Shown piece after piece: positions 18,980-27,198 of a stretch of DNA of 64,000 bases. The translations under genes and the position numbers were made by a program. Source of the stretch: Oscillatoria sp. SIO1A7 (GTDB taxonomy: Bacteria > Cyanobacteriota > Cyanobacteriia > Cyanobacteriales > Laspinemataceae); assembly GCA_010672965.1 (NCBI GenBank), contig JAAHFN010000005.1, positions 160,171-224,170 on the forward strand. The letters run 5' to 3'. Position 1 is the first letter of the stretch, and every line of letters begins with the position of its first letter. Under the pieces are notes generated by a model, which saw nothing but the letters and a program-made list of their open reading frames with translations, did not search any database and had not been told where the DNA came from.

Positions 18980-20650
18980 TTACAGAACCTCCAGAGAAAG
19001 TATAGTTTGGTCATCTTCCTGCTCGCTAGCCAATTCTCTGACGCGAGCTAATAAATGATTTACGTCTAGAGGAGCGCTCTCCTTAAGTATTAGCTGCCAC
19101 AGACCTTCTTGTTCGAGCATTGAACCCGCATCAACGGCGGCCAGCTTCGGATTTGGATCCGTAACTGTTGCTTCGGTAAGGCCATCGCTCGTTAGCAGAA
19201 AAACGTCCCCTGGATTTAACTCCAAGCTCCCTGATTTTCCTCGCCACACTGGCAAAATTCCCAAAGGAATTCCCCGAGCCTTGAGGAAATTAGGCTCCAC
19301 CTCTGCTTCTCCAGCACCAACGGAGCTGTGAGACCAGACTAAAGGATAAATATGTCCGGCATTTGTATAGGCCAGCTCTCTTGTGGAGGGTCTATAACGA
19401 GCCACAACCATTGTAATAAAGCAGTTGTTGCCAATTAGATCGTCTGCCAGAGCGCTATTAAGGTTTTTCGTCACATCCTCCGGCTCCGGCGATATTTCCC
19501 CAGCCAGTTCTCTGCGCATCACTGACATGGCGCTGGCCATAAATAAGGCAGCGGGAACTCCTTTGCCCGAGACATCTCCGAGCGCTATCCAAATATCCCC
19601 TTGGGTGTGAACGTACACCTCAAAAAAATCACCCCCTACTGCTCTAGCCGGGAAGCAGCAAGCTTGTACTTTAGCTTCCTCGACTTCTGGCCAGCTTTGG
19701 CGGAGCAGATTGGTTTGGATTTGGCGCGCAACCTCCAGCTCGGCCTGCATCTGCTCGGCTTGCTTTTGGGTGCGTTCGTATAGCTTGGCCTGGGAAAGCG
19801 CCAAAGCGGCTTGTTCGGCCACGCTTTCGATTAGCTGTATGTCTTCTTGGACCCAGCTTTTACTTGCGTCTTCTTGAGATAAGGATATAACTGCCAACAA
19901 GTCCTGCTGACAAATCAGGGGCACCACCAGCTTTGTGCCGTTCTCATTGCTATTCTCGCCCTGGATTAATTGGGTCTGGCGGTTTTCCAGAACAACTTCC
20001 AAAAGCTCGGAGTCTTTTTCCTTTTTGTCATCATTGTCGGGAGCTTGGTTCGCGTAGTATGAGACTATATCGGGAAGCAAGCGATCGCTCTCTACTGGTC
20101 GCAACCAACAACTGCTGGCCTCAAAGCTCTGACCGATACTCTCGACAATTGTTTGCAGCATACTTTGATAATCCAGAGACTCTCGGATTGTCTTCATCAC
20201 TGCATTAAACAGGGATTCTCTTCGCAGAGTGCGGTTTAGTTCGTTCGTTCTTTGCTTGAGAACCTTGTATGTTTCAGAGGCTTGCTGGACTACCGCCTTT
20301 AGTTCCTCGGGGTTCCAAGGTTTAGTTATGTACTTGAACACCTGGCCCGAGTTAATCGCTTCCACCAGATCTTCTACATCTGTATAGCCAGTTAGCAAGA
20401 TCCGAATCGTGTCTGGAAACCGTTCTACAGTTTTACTCAAAAACTCGGTCCCATTCATCTCTGGCATCCGCTGGTCAGAGATAATTATCGCCATCTCGCC
20501 GTTTTGATCCAGTTCCTCTAGGGCACTGAAAGCACTATCAGCTTTATAGACTTGAAAATCCCGCCGAAACGTGCGATAGAGCAAGTCTAGGTTGTCGACT
20601 TCATCATCGACCACCATCAATTTTAGCTTCCTCCTTTTTCCCCGACTCAT
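18980..20650 (-). CDS. response regulator with GAF and PP2C (SpoIIE-type) phosphatase domains
   Basis: The receiver occupies about residues 8-125 (numbering from the upstream GTG), with VVDDE and phosphoacceptor D63 in IISDQRMPEMNG. A GAF region (about 160-290) and a short coiled coil follow, then a PP2C-type serine phosphatase with AVGGDFFEV, LGDVSGKGVPAALFM and LLTSDGLTEA. The family dephosphorylates STAS antagonists and so releases a sigma factor or other target from the RsbW-like kinase encoded 3 bp downstream. The track-long frame starts with GTG at 20662, but the ATG at 20650 is the likelier start. Confidence 0.92.
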   Translation of the reverse strand: MSRGKRRKLKLMVVDDEVDNLDLLYRTFRRDFQVYKADSAFSALEELDQNGEMAIIISDQRMPEMNGTEFLSKTVERFPDTIRILLTGYTDVEDLVEAINSGQVFKYITKPWNPEELKAVVQQASETYKVLKQRTNELNRTLRRESLFNAVMKTIRESLDYQSMLQTIVESIGQSFEASSCWLRPVESDRLLPDIVSYYANQAPDNDDKKEKDSELLEVVLENRQTQLIQGENSNENGTKLVVPLICQQDLLAVISLSQEDASKSWVQEDIQLIESVAEQAALALSQAKLYERTQKQAEQMQAELEVARQIQTNLLRQSWPEVEEAKVQACCFPARAVGGDFFEVYVHTQGDIWIALGDVSGKGVPAALFMASAMSVMRRELAGEISPEPEDVTKNLNSALADDLIGNNCFITMVVARYRPSTRELAYTNAGHIYPLVWSHSSVGAGEAEVEPNFLKARGIPLGILPVWRGKSGSLELNPGDVFLLTSDGLTEATVTDPNPKLAAVDAGSMLEQEGLWQLILKESAPLDVNHLLARVRELASEQEDDQTILSLEVL

Positions 20651-21463
20651 GCAATCCCCCACTTACAGGCTAATAAAGTGTGACTTGCTTTTGATTTCCC
20701 CGACGATATAGGCCGGGTCGCACCCAACTGCCACGACGGGTTCCCTACCCTGCTTGCCCTCAAAGCGATCGCAGCTCCACTTCTGGGGCGCGATCTCGGG
20801 AAGGCTTTTTGCGCTCGGGCCAGGAGACAACCCTTCGGGCGTCCTTGGGTCTTTCCTTAATTGCTTTAGGGTTTGCGAGCCTCTATGTGGGCGACTAAAA
20901 TGTGGGTGAGCGAACTGTCCTGCGGGCAAATGGCCCTCCTTATCCCGTAGCAATAGATTACTTTTGTTATATACTCGCATCGGGTCATAGTCTAGACAAT
21001 TTTCCAGAAAGCACCCCCTCTACAATTGGGTTGCGGTTGGATGGACAAAAGCAGATGTAATGGGAACGCCCAAAGTATGGTCCATTTTTTGGCTCCCGTC
21101 CAGAAGCCAATAGAACTTATCGCTCTCCCAGGGAGCTTTCGGAGAGTCAATCTTAACCTAGGCAAAAAATATCCCCTAATTTATTATTGTTCCCAGGCGG
21201 ATCCGAGCTAACCATATCTCACGAGCGCATTGTGGTGGCCGCAGAGCGATCGCATTTCCGATCCAGCCGGACGGCAACAGCTCTTACAAACAGCTCATTA
21301 ATAAATACAGAGCTAGGGGATTGTCTCCCTATTAAAAGGGCTCTTGGGCCAGGTTTTTTCGGCATTATTGCTCGTCTCCCCCCATCAAGGCGGGGAGCGA
21401 TCGCGTAGCAGACCCTTGCTGACATGAGCTTAGCATAGCTTAGGAAGGTTCTGTTAGATTCTG
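20651..21463. other. intergenic region, no gene recognised
   Basis: This stretch separates two minus-strand genes. Several short frames exist but have repeat-like or compositionally odd products and no recognisable domain. It contains HIP1-type GCGATCGC sites and short GC-rich inverted repeats. Confidence 0.5.
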
Positions 21464-22378
21464 TTACCCAGGAACGCCAGCTAGCTCCAGACGTTCGGCC
21501 ACCCTCAGCTTAGCCGAGCGCGAGCGAGGATTATCTGCCACTTCTTCGGCTCCGGGCCGTATTGGTTTCTTGGTTAAAACTTTTAATAACGAGGAAGACC
21601 GCAGCCGATGCTTGATTAATCTATCTTCTAAGCTGTGAAAATCAATCAGGGCTATTCGGCCCCCAGGTACGAGACTGAGTGGAGCTTTTTCCAGAAAAAT
21701 TTCCAGGTTCTCTAGTTCGGCATTGACAGCAATCCGCAATGCTTGGAAAACGCGGGTTGCCGGGTGGATGGAACCGGACCGGTAGCGATGTGGGGTATTC
21801 GCTGCGATCGCCCTTGCCAATTCTGTCGTGGTCCTAAACGGTCGCTTTTCAACCAAAACCCGAGCAATTTGCCTAGATCTTCGTTCTTCCCCATAGTTGT
21901 AAAAAATATCTGCCAGTTTTTTTTGGTCCCAATGATTGACAATCTCGGCGGCTGTCAGGGATTGTCGGCAATCCATCCGCATATCCAAATCTCCCTGGAG
22001 GCGAAAGCTAAAGCCTCGCTCGGCAATATCTAGTTGCCCAGAGCTAACTCCCAAATCTGCAATTATGCCGTCAAACTTGGTAAGGCCCGGGTCGTACTCT
22101 GCAAAATTGCCGTGCCAAAATTGCAACCGTTCTCCATATGCCCCTAGATTCGCCCTTGCGGTAGCGATCGCCATCTCATCTCGGTCTATAGCCGTCACCC
22201 GTACCTCTGGTGCCGCATCCAAAAGAAGTTTTGTATGGCCCCCTGCTCCTACCGTGGCATCTAAATAATGCCCCCCTTCCTTAACTTCCAACTTGGAAAT
22301 AAGCTCGCTTGCCAGTACCGGCACATGGGCAAACCCAAATTGCTTCCCTTGATTCTGTTTTTCCTCTGGAAGTACCAA
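21464..22378 (-). CDS. rsmH: 16S rRNA (cytosine1402-N4)-methyltransferase
   Basis: RsmH (MraW) methylates N4 of C1402 in the 16S rRNA decoding centre using S-adenosylmethionine. Diagnostic stretches are [22 protein letters not shown] (SAM loop), [31 protein letters not shown] and [16 protein letters not shown]. There is no ATG near the N-terminus. A strong AAGGAGAAGGGG lies just upstream of TTG at 22378, so I take that as the start; the frame also extends to a TTG at 22408. It is divergent from ndhH, and no dcw cluster neighbours are seen. Confidence 0.94.
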   Translation of the reverse strand: MVLPEEKQNQGKQFGFAHVPVLASELISKLEVKEGGHYLDATVGAGGHTKLLLDAAPEVRVTAIDRDEMAIATARANLGAYGERLQFWHGNFAEYDPGLTKFDGIIADLGVSSGQLDIAERGFSFRLQGDLDMRMDCRQSLTAAEIVNHWDQKKLADIFYNYGEERRSRQIARVLVEKRPFRTTTELARAIAANTPHRYRSGSIHPATRVFQALRIAVNAELENLEIFLEKAPLSLVPGGRIALIDFHSLEDRLIKHRLRSSSLLKVLTKKPIRPGAEEVADNPRSRSAKLRVAERLELAGVPG

Positions 22379-22627
22379 CCCCTTCTCCTTATAATTAGAG
22401 CAATTCAATAAAAATAAACATTTTGCCCTTCATATGGCCGTACCTTTAGAATCGACCCTCTTTGAGAGTTCGACCGGCTATTCGAGCAGCTATAGATGAA
22501 AGACGCTTGCACAGTCCTAATCTATATATATACTGCCTGCTCGGTGCCCATATGGCGGCCAGCGAAGGTGCAGTAGCCCTAATTTCCTTATCGGGACTTA
22601 ATTTTCCTTCTGAAAACGCGATCGTCT

Positions 22628-23815
22628 ATGACACTTAGGATTGAAACTCGAACGGAACCCATGATCCTCAACATGGGGCCTCACCACCCTTCCATGCACG
22701 GGGTATTGAGACTAATCGTCACTCTCGATGGGGAAGACGTGGTGGATTGCGAGCCTGTCTTGGGCTACTTGCACCGAGGCATGGAAAAAATCGCCGAAAA
22801 CCGCACCAATATAATGTTCGTCCCCTACGTCAGTCGCTGGGACTATGCGGCCGGAATGTTCAACGAAGCAGTTACGGTCAATGCCCCAGAAAAACTGGCT
22901 GACATTCCGGTTCCAAAACGGGCCAGCTATATCCGCGTTATCATGTTGGAGCTGAACCGGATTGCCAACCACCTACTCTGGTTAGGACCCTTTTTGGCTG
23001 ACGTAGGCGCTCAGACTCCTTTCTTCTATATATTCCGGGAAAGGGAACTGATCTACGACCTCTGGGAAGCCGCCTCCGGTCAGCGCTTGATCAATAACAA
23101 CTATTTCCGCATTGGCGGCGTCGCTGCAGACCTCCCCTACGGTTGGGTCGATAAATGCGAAGATTTTTGCGATTATTTCGATCCCAAAGTTGACGAGTAC
23201 GAACGCCTGATTACCAATAACCCCATTTTCCGCCGCCGCATTGAAGGTATTGGCGTTATTACCCGCGAAGAAGCGATTAACTGGAGCTTGTCTGGCCCCA
23301 TGTTGCGCGCCTCCGGAGTAAAGTGGGATTTGCGCAAGGTTGACCATTACGAGTGCTACGACGATTTTGACTGGGAAGTACAGTCGGAAACCGCCGGCGA
23401 TTGCATGGCTCGCTATTTAGTGCGGATTCGGGAAATGCGCGAATCGGTCAAGATTATTCGGCAGGCTTTGAAAGCTCTTCCTGGCGGTCCTTACGAAAAC
23501 TTGGAAGCCAAGCGGATGAACGCCGGTCCCAAATCTGAATGGAATGATTTTGACTATCAGTTTCTCGGCAAAAAAATTGCCCCCACTTTTAAGATTCCTC
23601 AAGGCGAACATTATGTCCGCATTGAAAGCGGCAAAGGGGAGCTTGGTATCTATATAATTGGCGACGATAATCCCTTCCCTTGGCGCTGGAAGATTAGAGC
23701 TGCTGATTTTAATAATCTCCAGATTTTTCCCCATATTCTACAGGGCAGTAAGGTCGCCGATATTGTAGCTATACTCGGTAGTATCGATATTATTATGGGT
23801 TCGGTAGATAGATAG
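22628..23815 (+). CDS. ndhH: NAD(P)H-quinone oxidoreductase subunit H
   Basis: NdhH is the 49-kDa-type subunit (NuoD/NDUFS2 homologue) of the peripheral arm of thylakoid NDH-1, close to the quinone site and cluster N2. The 395-residue length is normal. Visible signatures include [28 protein letters not shown] and the C-terminal DIIMGSVDR. Arg50 (in GYLHRG) aligns with the arginine of mammalian NDUFS2 that NDUFAF7 dimethylates. A MidA/NDUFAF7-type gene is the next gene downstream on the same strand, 610 bp away. Confidence 0.97.
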   Translation: MTLRIETRTEPMILNMGPHHPSMHGVLRLIVTLDGEDVVDCEPVLGYLHRGMEKIAENRTNIMFVPYVSRWDYAAGMFNEAVTVNAPEKLADIPVPKRASYIRVIMLELNRIANHLLWLGPFLADVGAQTPFFYIFRERELIYDLWEAASGQRLINNNYFRIGGVAADLPYGWVDKCEDFCDYFDPKVDEYERLITNNPIFRRRIEGIGVITREEAINWSLSGPMLRASGVKWDLRKVDHYECYDDFDWEVQSETAGDCMARYLVRIREMRESVKIIRQALKALPGGPYENLEAKRMNAGPKSEWNDFDYQFLGKKIAPTFKIPQGEHYVRIESGKGELGIYIIGDDNPFPWRWKIRAADFNNLQIFPHILQGSKVADIVAILGSIDIIMGSVDR

Positions 23816-24425
23816 TCTATCGGGCATAGGGCATGGGGCATGGGCACAAAACTAGGGTGTGGGGTGTAGGGTGTGGGGTGTAGGGGGAGAATAGGTGACA
23901 TCGCCAATGCCGTTCCCCTCTGCCTAAACCCTACAGCCTAACTTAACCTAGAGGTATTTGCGCTATATCTGAGAACCCCGGTTTCTTCAACAATACCTTC
24001 GCCAAAAAAGCCAGAAACCCGGTTTTTCCAAAAACCGGGTTTCTCATACTATATATATGCTGCGATCGCCAATAATTATTGAAAATATAGTGATTTCAAT
24101 TAAGGATGAGACAGTTACGATCGCCTTTATTGTAGCTAAGTGTAGGGGCGATTCGCGAATCGCCCCTACATCTTCTCTCGTTTTTATTTGAAATCACTAT
24201 ATTCTGGCCTTGGTGAGTAATGCGATCGCTTACCCCAATTAATAAGATCGAATACGGTAAAATACCCAGATAAAAAATTTAAAATTTCCCGTAGGACGGG
24301 CGTCCCGCCTGTCCGCCATCGAGACTAGAGACAGGCGGGACGCCCGCCCTACGAGATTTATTTATCGGTAATTAACCGGATTTGATATAAGCTGCTAATC
24401 ATAAAACCAATCGAGCCAAAGTAGC
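23816..24425. other. repeat-filled spacer between ndhH and the MidA-type gene
   Basis: There is no gene. In order, the spacer holds GGGTGTGG/CCCTACAGCC hairpin repeats (about 23825-23945), AAACCCGGTTTTT hairpins (about 23965-24046), the element at 24086-24201, and a GC-rich hairpin of CGTAGGACGGGCGTCCCG type (24291-24355) that ends with GGATTTGATATA. Confidence 0.6.
24086..24201. repeat. MITE-like element with 14-bp inverted ends and a 30-bp central palindrome
   Basis: The ends are TATAGTGATTTCAA (24086-24099) and TTGAAATCACTATA (24188-24201), a perfect inverted repeat. The centre, 24141-24170, is a perfect 30-bp palindrome of GTAGGGGCGATTCGCG type. It is short and noncoding, and could be mobilised only in trans. 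Confidence 0.75.
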
Positions 24426-25616
24426 ATGGAGAATAATCCGGCATTGTGCAAAGCAATAGAAAAGGCGATCGCTGCCAGTCCGCAACAGCGCATTTCTTTT
24501 GCCAACTATATGGAACTGGCGCTCTATCACCCGCAGCATGGCTACTATACGACAGGGGCGGGTAAAATTGGCGGTGCCGGAGACTTTGTAACCTCTCCAC
24601 ATCTTTGTGCTGACTTTGGCGAGCTGCTGGCAGAGCAGTTTGTCAACATCTGGGAAATTATGGGACAAAAAGCTCCCTTTCACTTGCTGGAAATGGGAGC
24701 CGGACAAGGGCTGATAGCAGGCGACGTACTGGCTTATTTGCAACGGCAATATCCAGACCTTTTTGAGATTGTCGAATATACAATCGTCGAAAAATCCCCA
24801 GCCATGAAGCAATACCAGCAGCGCCGCTTGACTCAATGGGCGAACCGCTTGCACTGGCGGACTTGGGAAGAGATAGCGCCCGAGTCGATAGTTGGTTGCT
24901 GTTTTTCTAACGAATTAGTAGATGCCCTGCCAGTTCATCAGTTTTTACTCGAAAACGGGCAACTGAAGGAAATTTATGTCACGACTGATTTCGATTCTTC
25001 ATTTATCGAAATAGCCGCAGAACCTTCGACCCCTAGGATTGCCGAGTATTTTGCCTTGACCGGCATTGAACTTTTGCCTCGGGATGCCGGAGCTACCCAT
25101 CTCTACCCGGATGGCTATCGCTCGGAAGTCAATCTCGCGGCTCTGGACTGGCTGGAAAAAGTGGCGGGATGTCTAAAAAAAGGCTATTTGCTGACTATTG
25201 ATTATGGCTATCCAGCCCAACGCTATTATAGTCCGCAAAGACATAAGGGCACTTTACAATGCTATTACCAGCATTGGCACCACGACAATCCTTATATATA
25301 TGTCGGCAAGCAGGATATTACAGCCCATGTCAACTTTACAGCCTTGGAGAGTCAGGGAGAATTCTGCGGCTTGGAGCGAGTTGGTTTTATTCAGCAGGGA
25401 TTATTTTTGATGGCCTTGGGATTGGGCGATCGCATTGCCGCTCTTTCTACTACCCCCGGTATAAATATTTCTACAGCATTGCAACGGCGCGAAGTATTGC
25501 ACGGCTTAATGAATCCGACGGGATTGGGAGGTTTTGGCGTTTTGATACAGAGCAAGGGATTGAGCGAGGGCGAGCAAAAACAGATCTTGAAAGGATTGAA
25601 GATGCCTAATTCCTAG
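24426..25616 (+). CDS. MidA/NDUFAF7-family SAM-dependent methyltransferase
   Basis: The 396-residue product matches the NDUFAF7/MidA family: FANYMELALYHPQHGYYTTG at the N-terminus, then GDFVTSPHLCADFGELLAEQ, the SAM-binding LLEMGAGQGLIAGDVL, then CFSNELVDALPVHQF, LLTIDYGYPAQRYY and KQDITAHVNFTALE. In mitochondria NDUFAF7 dimethylates an arginine of NDUFS2, needed for complex I assembly. Here the gene follows ndhH, which encodes the cyanobacterial NDUFS2 counterpart. The family assignment is firm; the substrate is inferred from this context. Confidence 0.9.
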   Translation: MENNPALCKAIEKAIAASPQQRISFANYMELALYHPQHGYYTTGAGKIGGAGDFVTSPHLCADFGELLAEQFVNIWEIMGQKAPFHLLEMGAGQGLIAGDVLAYLQRQYPDLFEIVEYTIVEKSPAMKQYQQRRLTQWANRLHWRTWEEIAPESIVGCCFSNELVDALPVHQFLLENGQLKEIYVTTDFDSSFIEIAAEPSTPRIAEYFALTGIELLPRDAGATHLYPDGYRSEVNLAALDWLEKVAGCLKKGYLLTIDYGYPAQRYYSPQRHKGTLQCYYQHWHHDNPYIYVGKQDITAHVNFTALESQGEFCGLERVGFIQQGLFLMALGLGDRIAALSTTPGINISTALQRREVLHGLMNPTGLGGFGVLIQSKGLSEGEQKQILKGLKMPNS

Positions 25617-25777
25617 GGAATTGGGAATTGGGAATTGGGAATTGGGAATTCATAGCGGTCAGCTCTCAGCTCTCAGCAGTCAGCTAAAGGCACAGAGCAC
25701 AGAGCACAGAGCACAGAGCTGATAGCTTTCTTGGGCATTGGGCATGGGAATTGGGAATAGGGAATTCATAGCTATCA

Positions 25778-25878
25778 GGGACTTGCGCAAAAATAAAGTA
25801 CCAGTCCAAAAGACCACTACCGTTCGGGCTGAGCGCTTCGTTGCCCTTGAATTGGTACATTATTAACTTGCAAGTCCC
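25778..25878. repeat. MITE-like element, family B, copy B1, with TCA target duplication
   Basis: The ends are GGGACTTGC (25778) and GCAAGTCCC (to 25878). TCA flanks both sides (25775-25777 and 25879-25881). The inner region has AATAAAGTACCAG near one end and GGTACATTATTAA near the other. A second copy, also with a 3-bp duplication, is at 42254-42408. Confidence 0.75.
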
Positions 25879-26069
25879 TCAGCTCTGAGCTTATGCGCTC
25901 CGCGCAGGCGTAGCTCTTCTGCCTTTAGCTGACCGCTGATAGCTGACCGCTGAACGCTATCCCTGCAGGCATTCCAGTGGCTCGCGCTAGCCAGGATGCG
26001 AGCCTCTTCTAAAGTTTCCTCAGCTCGCTCCATCCAGTAGGCAATCTGTAAGTCAATCGAGTCTGTCAA
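25863..26069 (-). pseudogene. truncated HEPN-domain protein
   Basis: Only the first 37 or so residues look like a HEPN protein (IDLQIAYWMERAEETLEEAR, then ILASASHWNACRD). The frame then continues into TCAGCGGTCAGCTATCAGC-type repeats and ends in element B1, so the rest of the domain, including the RxxxxH motif, is gone. The start is a TTG that overlaps the stop of the upstream nucleotidyltransferase remnant, the usual arrangement of a HEPN/MNT toxin-antitoxin pair. Confidence 0.7.
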
Positions 26070-26385
26070 AGAAAGATCCCTTCCCGTCGAACGGCTTTAT
26101 AAAATCCCATCCCTTGATTTGATAAAGAGGTGTTTCCCAGTCTTGACGGCTGCGGATGATGGAGCAGAGGACTTCGCCACATTACCACTCCAGTTCGTAT
26201 AGTTTATGTCGTACTTTGTCCGTGCGATCGCTGTCAACTTCGCCATCGAGCAGAATAAGAAAATCCCAATCGGAGTCATCCCGTGCGTCTCCACAGGCTC
26301 GGGAACCGTAGAGAATAATATCCCCTTCCGGTTCCACTTGGCGAATTATTTTTTAAACGCGATCGAGCAACTCTTCTTTATTCAT
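26066..26385 (-). pseudogene. MNT-type minimal nucleotidyltransferase antitoxin, decayed
   Basis: From the ATG at 26385 the frame reads MNKEELLDRV, then a TAA, then KIIRQVEPEGDIILYGSRAC and GDARDDSDWDFLILL, the nucleotidyltransferase GS...DxD core. A second in-frame stop follows KLYELEW, and a frameshift near 26110 is needed to reach the family-like ending FYKAVRREGIFL and TGA at 26066-26068. Two stops and one frameshift show the gene is dead. Its ATG overlaps the TAA of the upstream gene (TAATG). Confidence 0.8.
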
Positions 26386-26771
26386 TACGGTTCGCTTGGA
26401 GTTTGATTTTCTAGCAATTCCATATAACTCAGCAGCCAATTAGCCATCGTAGCTCGTCGCGTCAGTCGAGGAACTAATTGATCTATCTTATATCCCTTAA
26501 ATCCCAGCTTTTGTTTGAGTAGCTGTTTATTTTCTTTGGGAATAGAGCGAGTTAGCTGTAACGTTGCCGGTCGGCTGCCAATAAAATCAGGAGGTTGGGG
26601 ATACTTCTCTTGCCATGCCGGCTCGACGCCAGAGGCATCCCACTCTTGCGTAGCCTCGTTATAGCGATAACCCAGATAGTACCATACCAAGCGGTTTACC
26701 GTAGGGTCGTCAATTTCTTCGTTAATAATCGCCCAAATCGTTTCGGTATTTAATGCTGGCAAGTCAGACAT
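26385..26771 (-). CDS. small conserved cyanobacterial protein, DUF1823-like
   Basis: The 128-residue product begins MSDLPALNTETIWAIINEE and contains VNRLVWYYLGYRY and ANWLLSYMELLE. There are no membrane segments and no catalytic motif. It resembles a small protein family of cyanobacteria and plastids that I recall as DUF1823; that name is from memory. It overlaps the start of the dead antitoxin gene by one base. Confidence 0.7.
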   Translation of the reverse strand: MSDLPALNTETIWAIINEEIDDPTVNRLVWYYLGYRYNEATQEWDASGVEPAWQEKYPQPPDFIGSRPATLQLTRSIPKENKQLLKQKLGFKGYKIDQLVPRLTRRATMANWLLSYMELLENQTPSEP

Positions 26772-26868
26772 AATTAATAGTGATTTAGCTAGAGATCAAT
26801 TAGATTGGGACTCATACCCGGGATGCAAGACAATATCAAGTTAAAATGCTCGCAAAAAAATTTGTAAT

Positions 26869-27075
26869 CTTCCGTAGGACGGGCGTCCCGCCTGTCCCTC
26901 CCCACCCTCGCACAAAAAATTTGGAACCTTCCGTAGGACGGGCGTCCCGCCTGTCCCTCCCCACCCTCGCACAAAAAATTTGGTATTTTCCGTAGGACGG
27001 GCGTCCCGCCTGTCCCTCCCCACCCTCGCACAAAAAATTTGGTATCTTCCGTAGGACGGGCGTCCCGCCTGTCCC
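26869..27075. repeat. 59-bp tandem repeat, about 3.5 units
   Basis: Units start at 26869, 26928, 26987 and 27046 and contain TTCCGTAGGACGGGCGTCCC and TCGCACAAAAAATTTGG. The block sits in the 427-bp spacer (26772-27198) before the STAND gene. It is followed by a complementary GGGCGAGACGCCCG stretch and the GGATTTGATATAA motif, so the outer parts can form a hairpin. Minus-strand frames through it are artefacts. Confidence 0.8.
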
Positions 27076-27198
27076 AAAAAGCCCTTGTTTTGGAACGGGC
27101 GAGACGCCCGTTCTACGAGAAAGCCTTTTTTAGGGCGATTAAACGGATTTGATATAATCTGTAACAAAATTAAAAACTCAAAACTCAAAACTCAAAAT

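Noticed and set aside
20663-20980. A 105-codon minus-strand frame directly upstream of the PP2C regulator
   Set aside because: No recognisable domain, odd composition, and a weak start. Its end against the PP2C frame is explained by the GTG extension of that gene.
26789-27188. Several overlapping minus-strand frames with Gly/Thr-rich repeats
   Set aside because: They are translations of the 59-bp tandem repeat in different frames and have no supporting sequence outside it.
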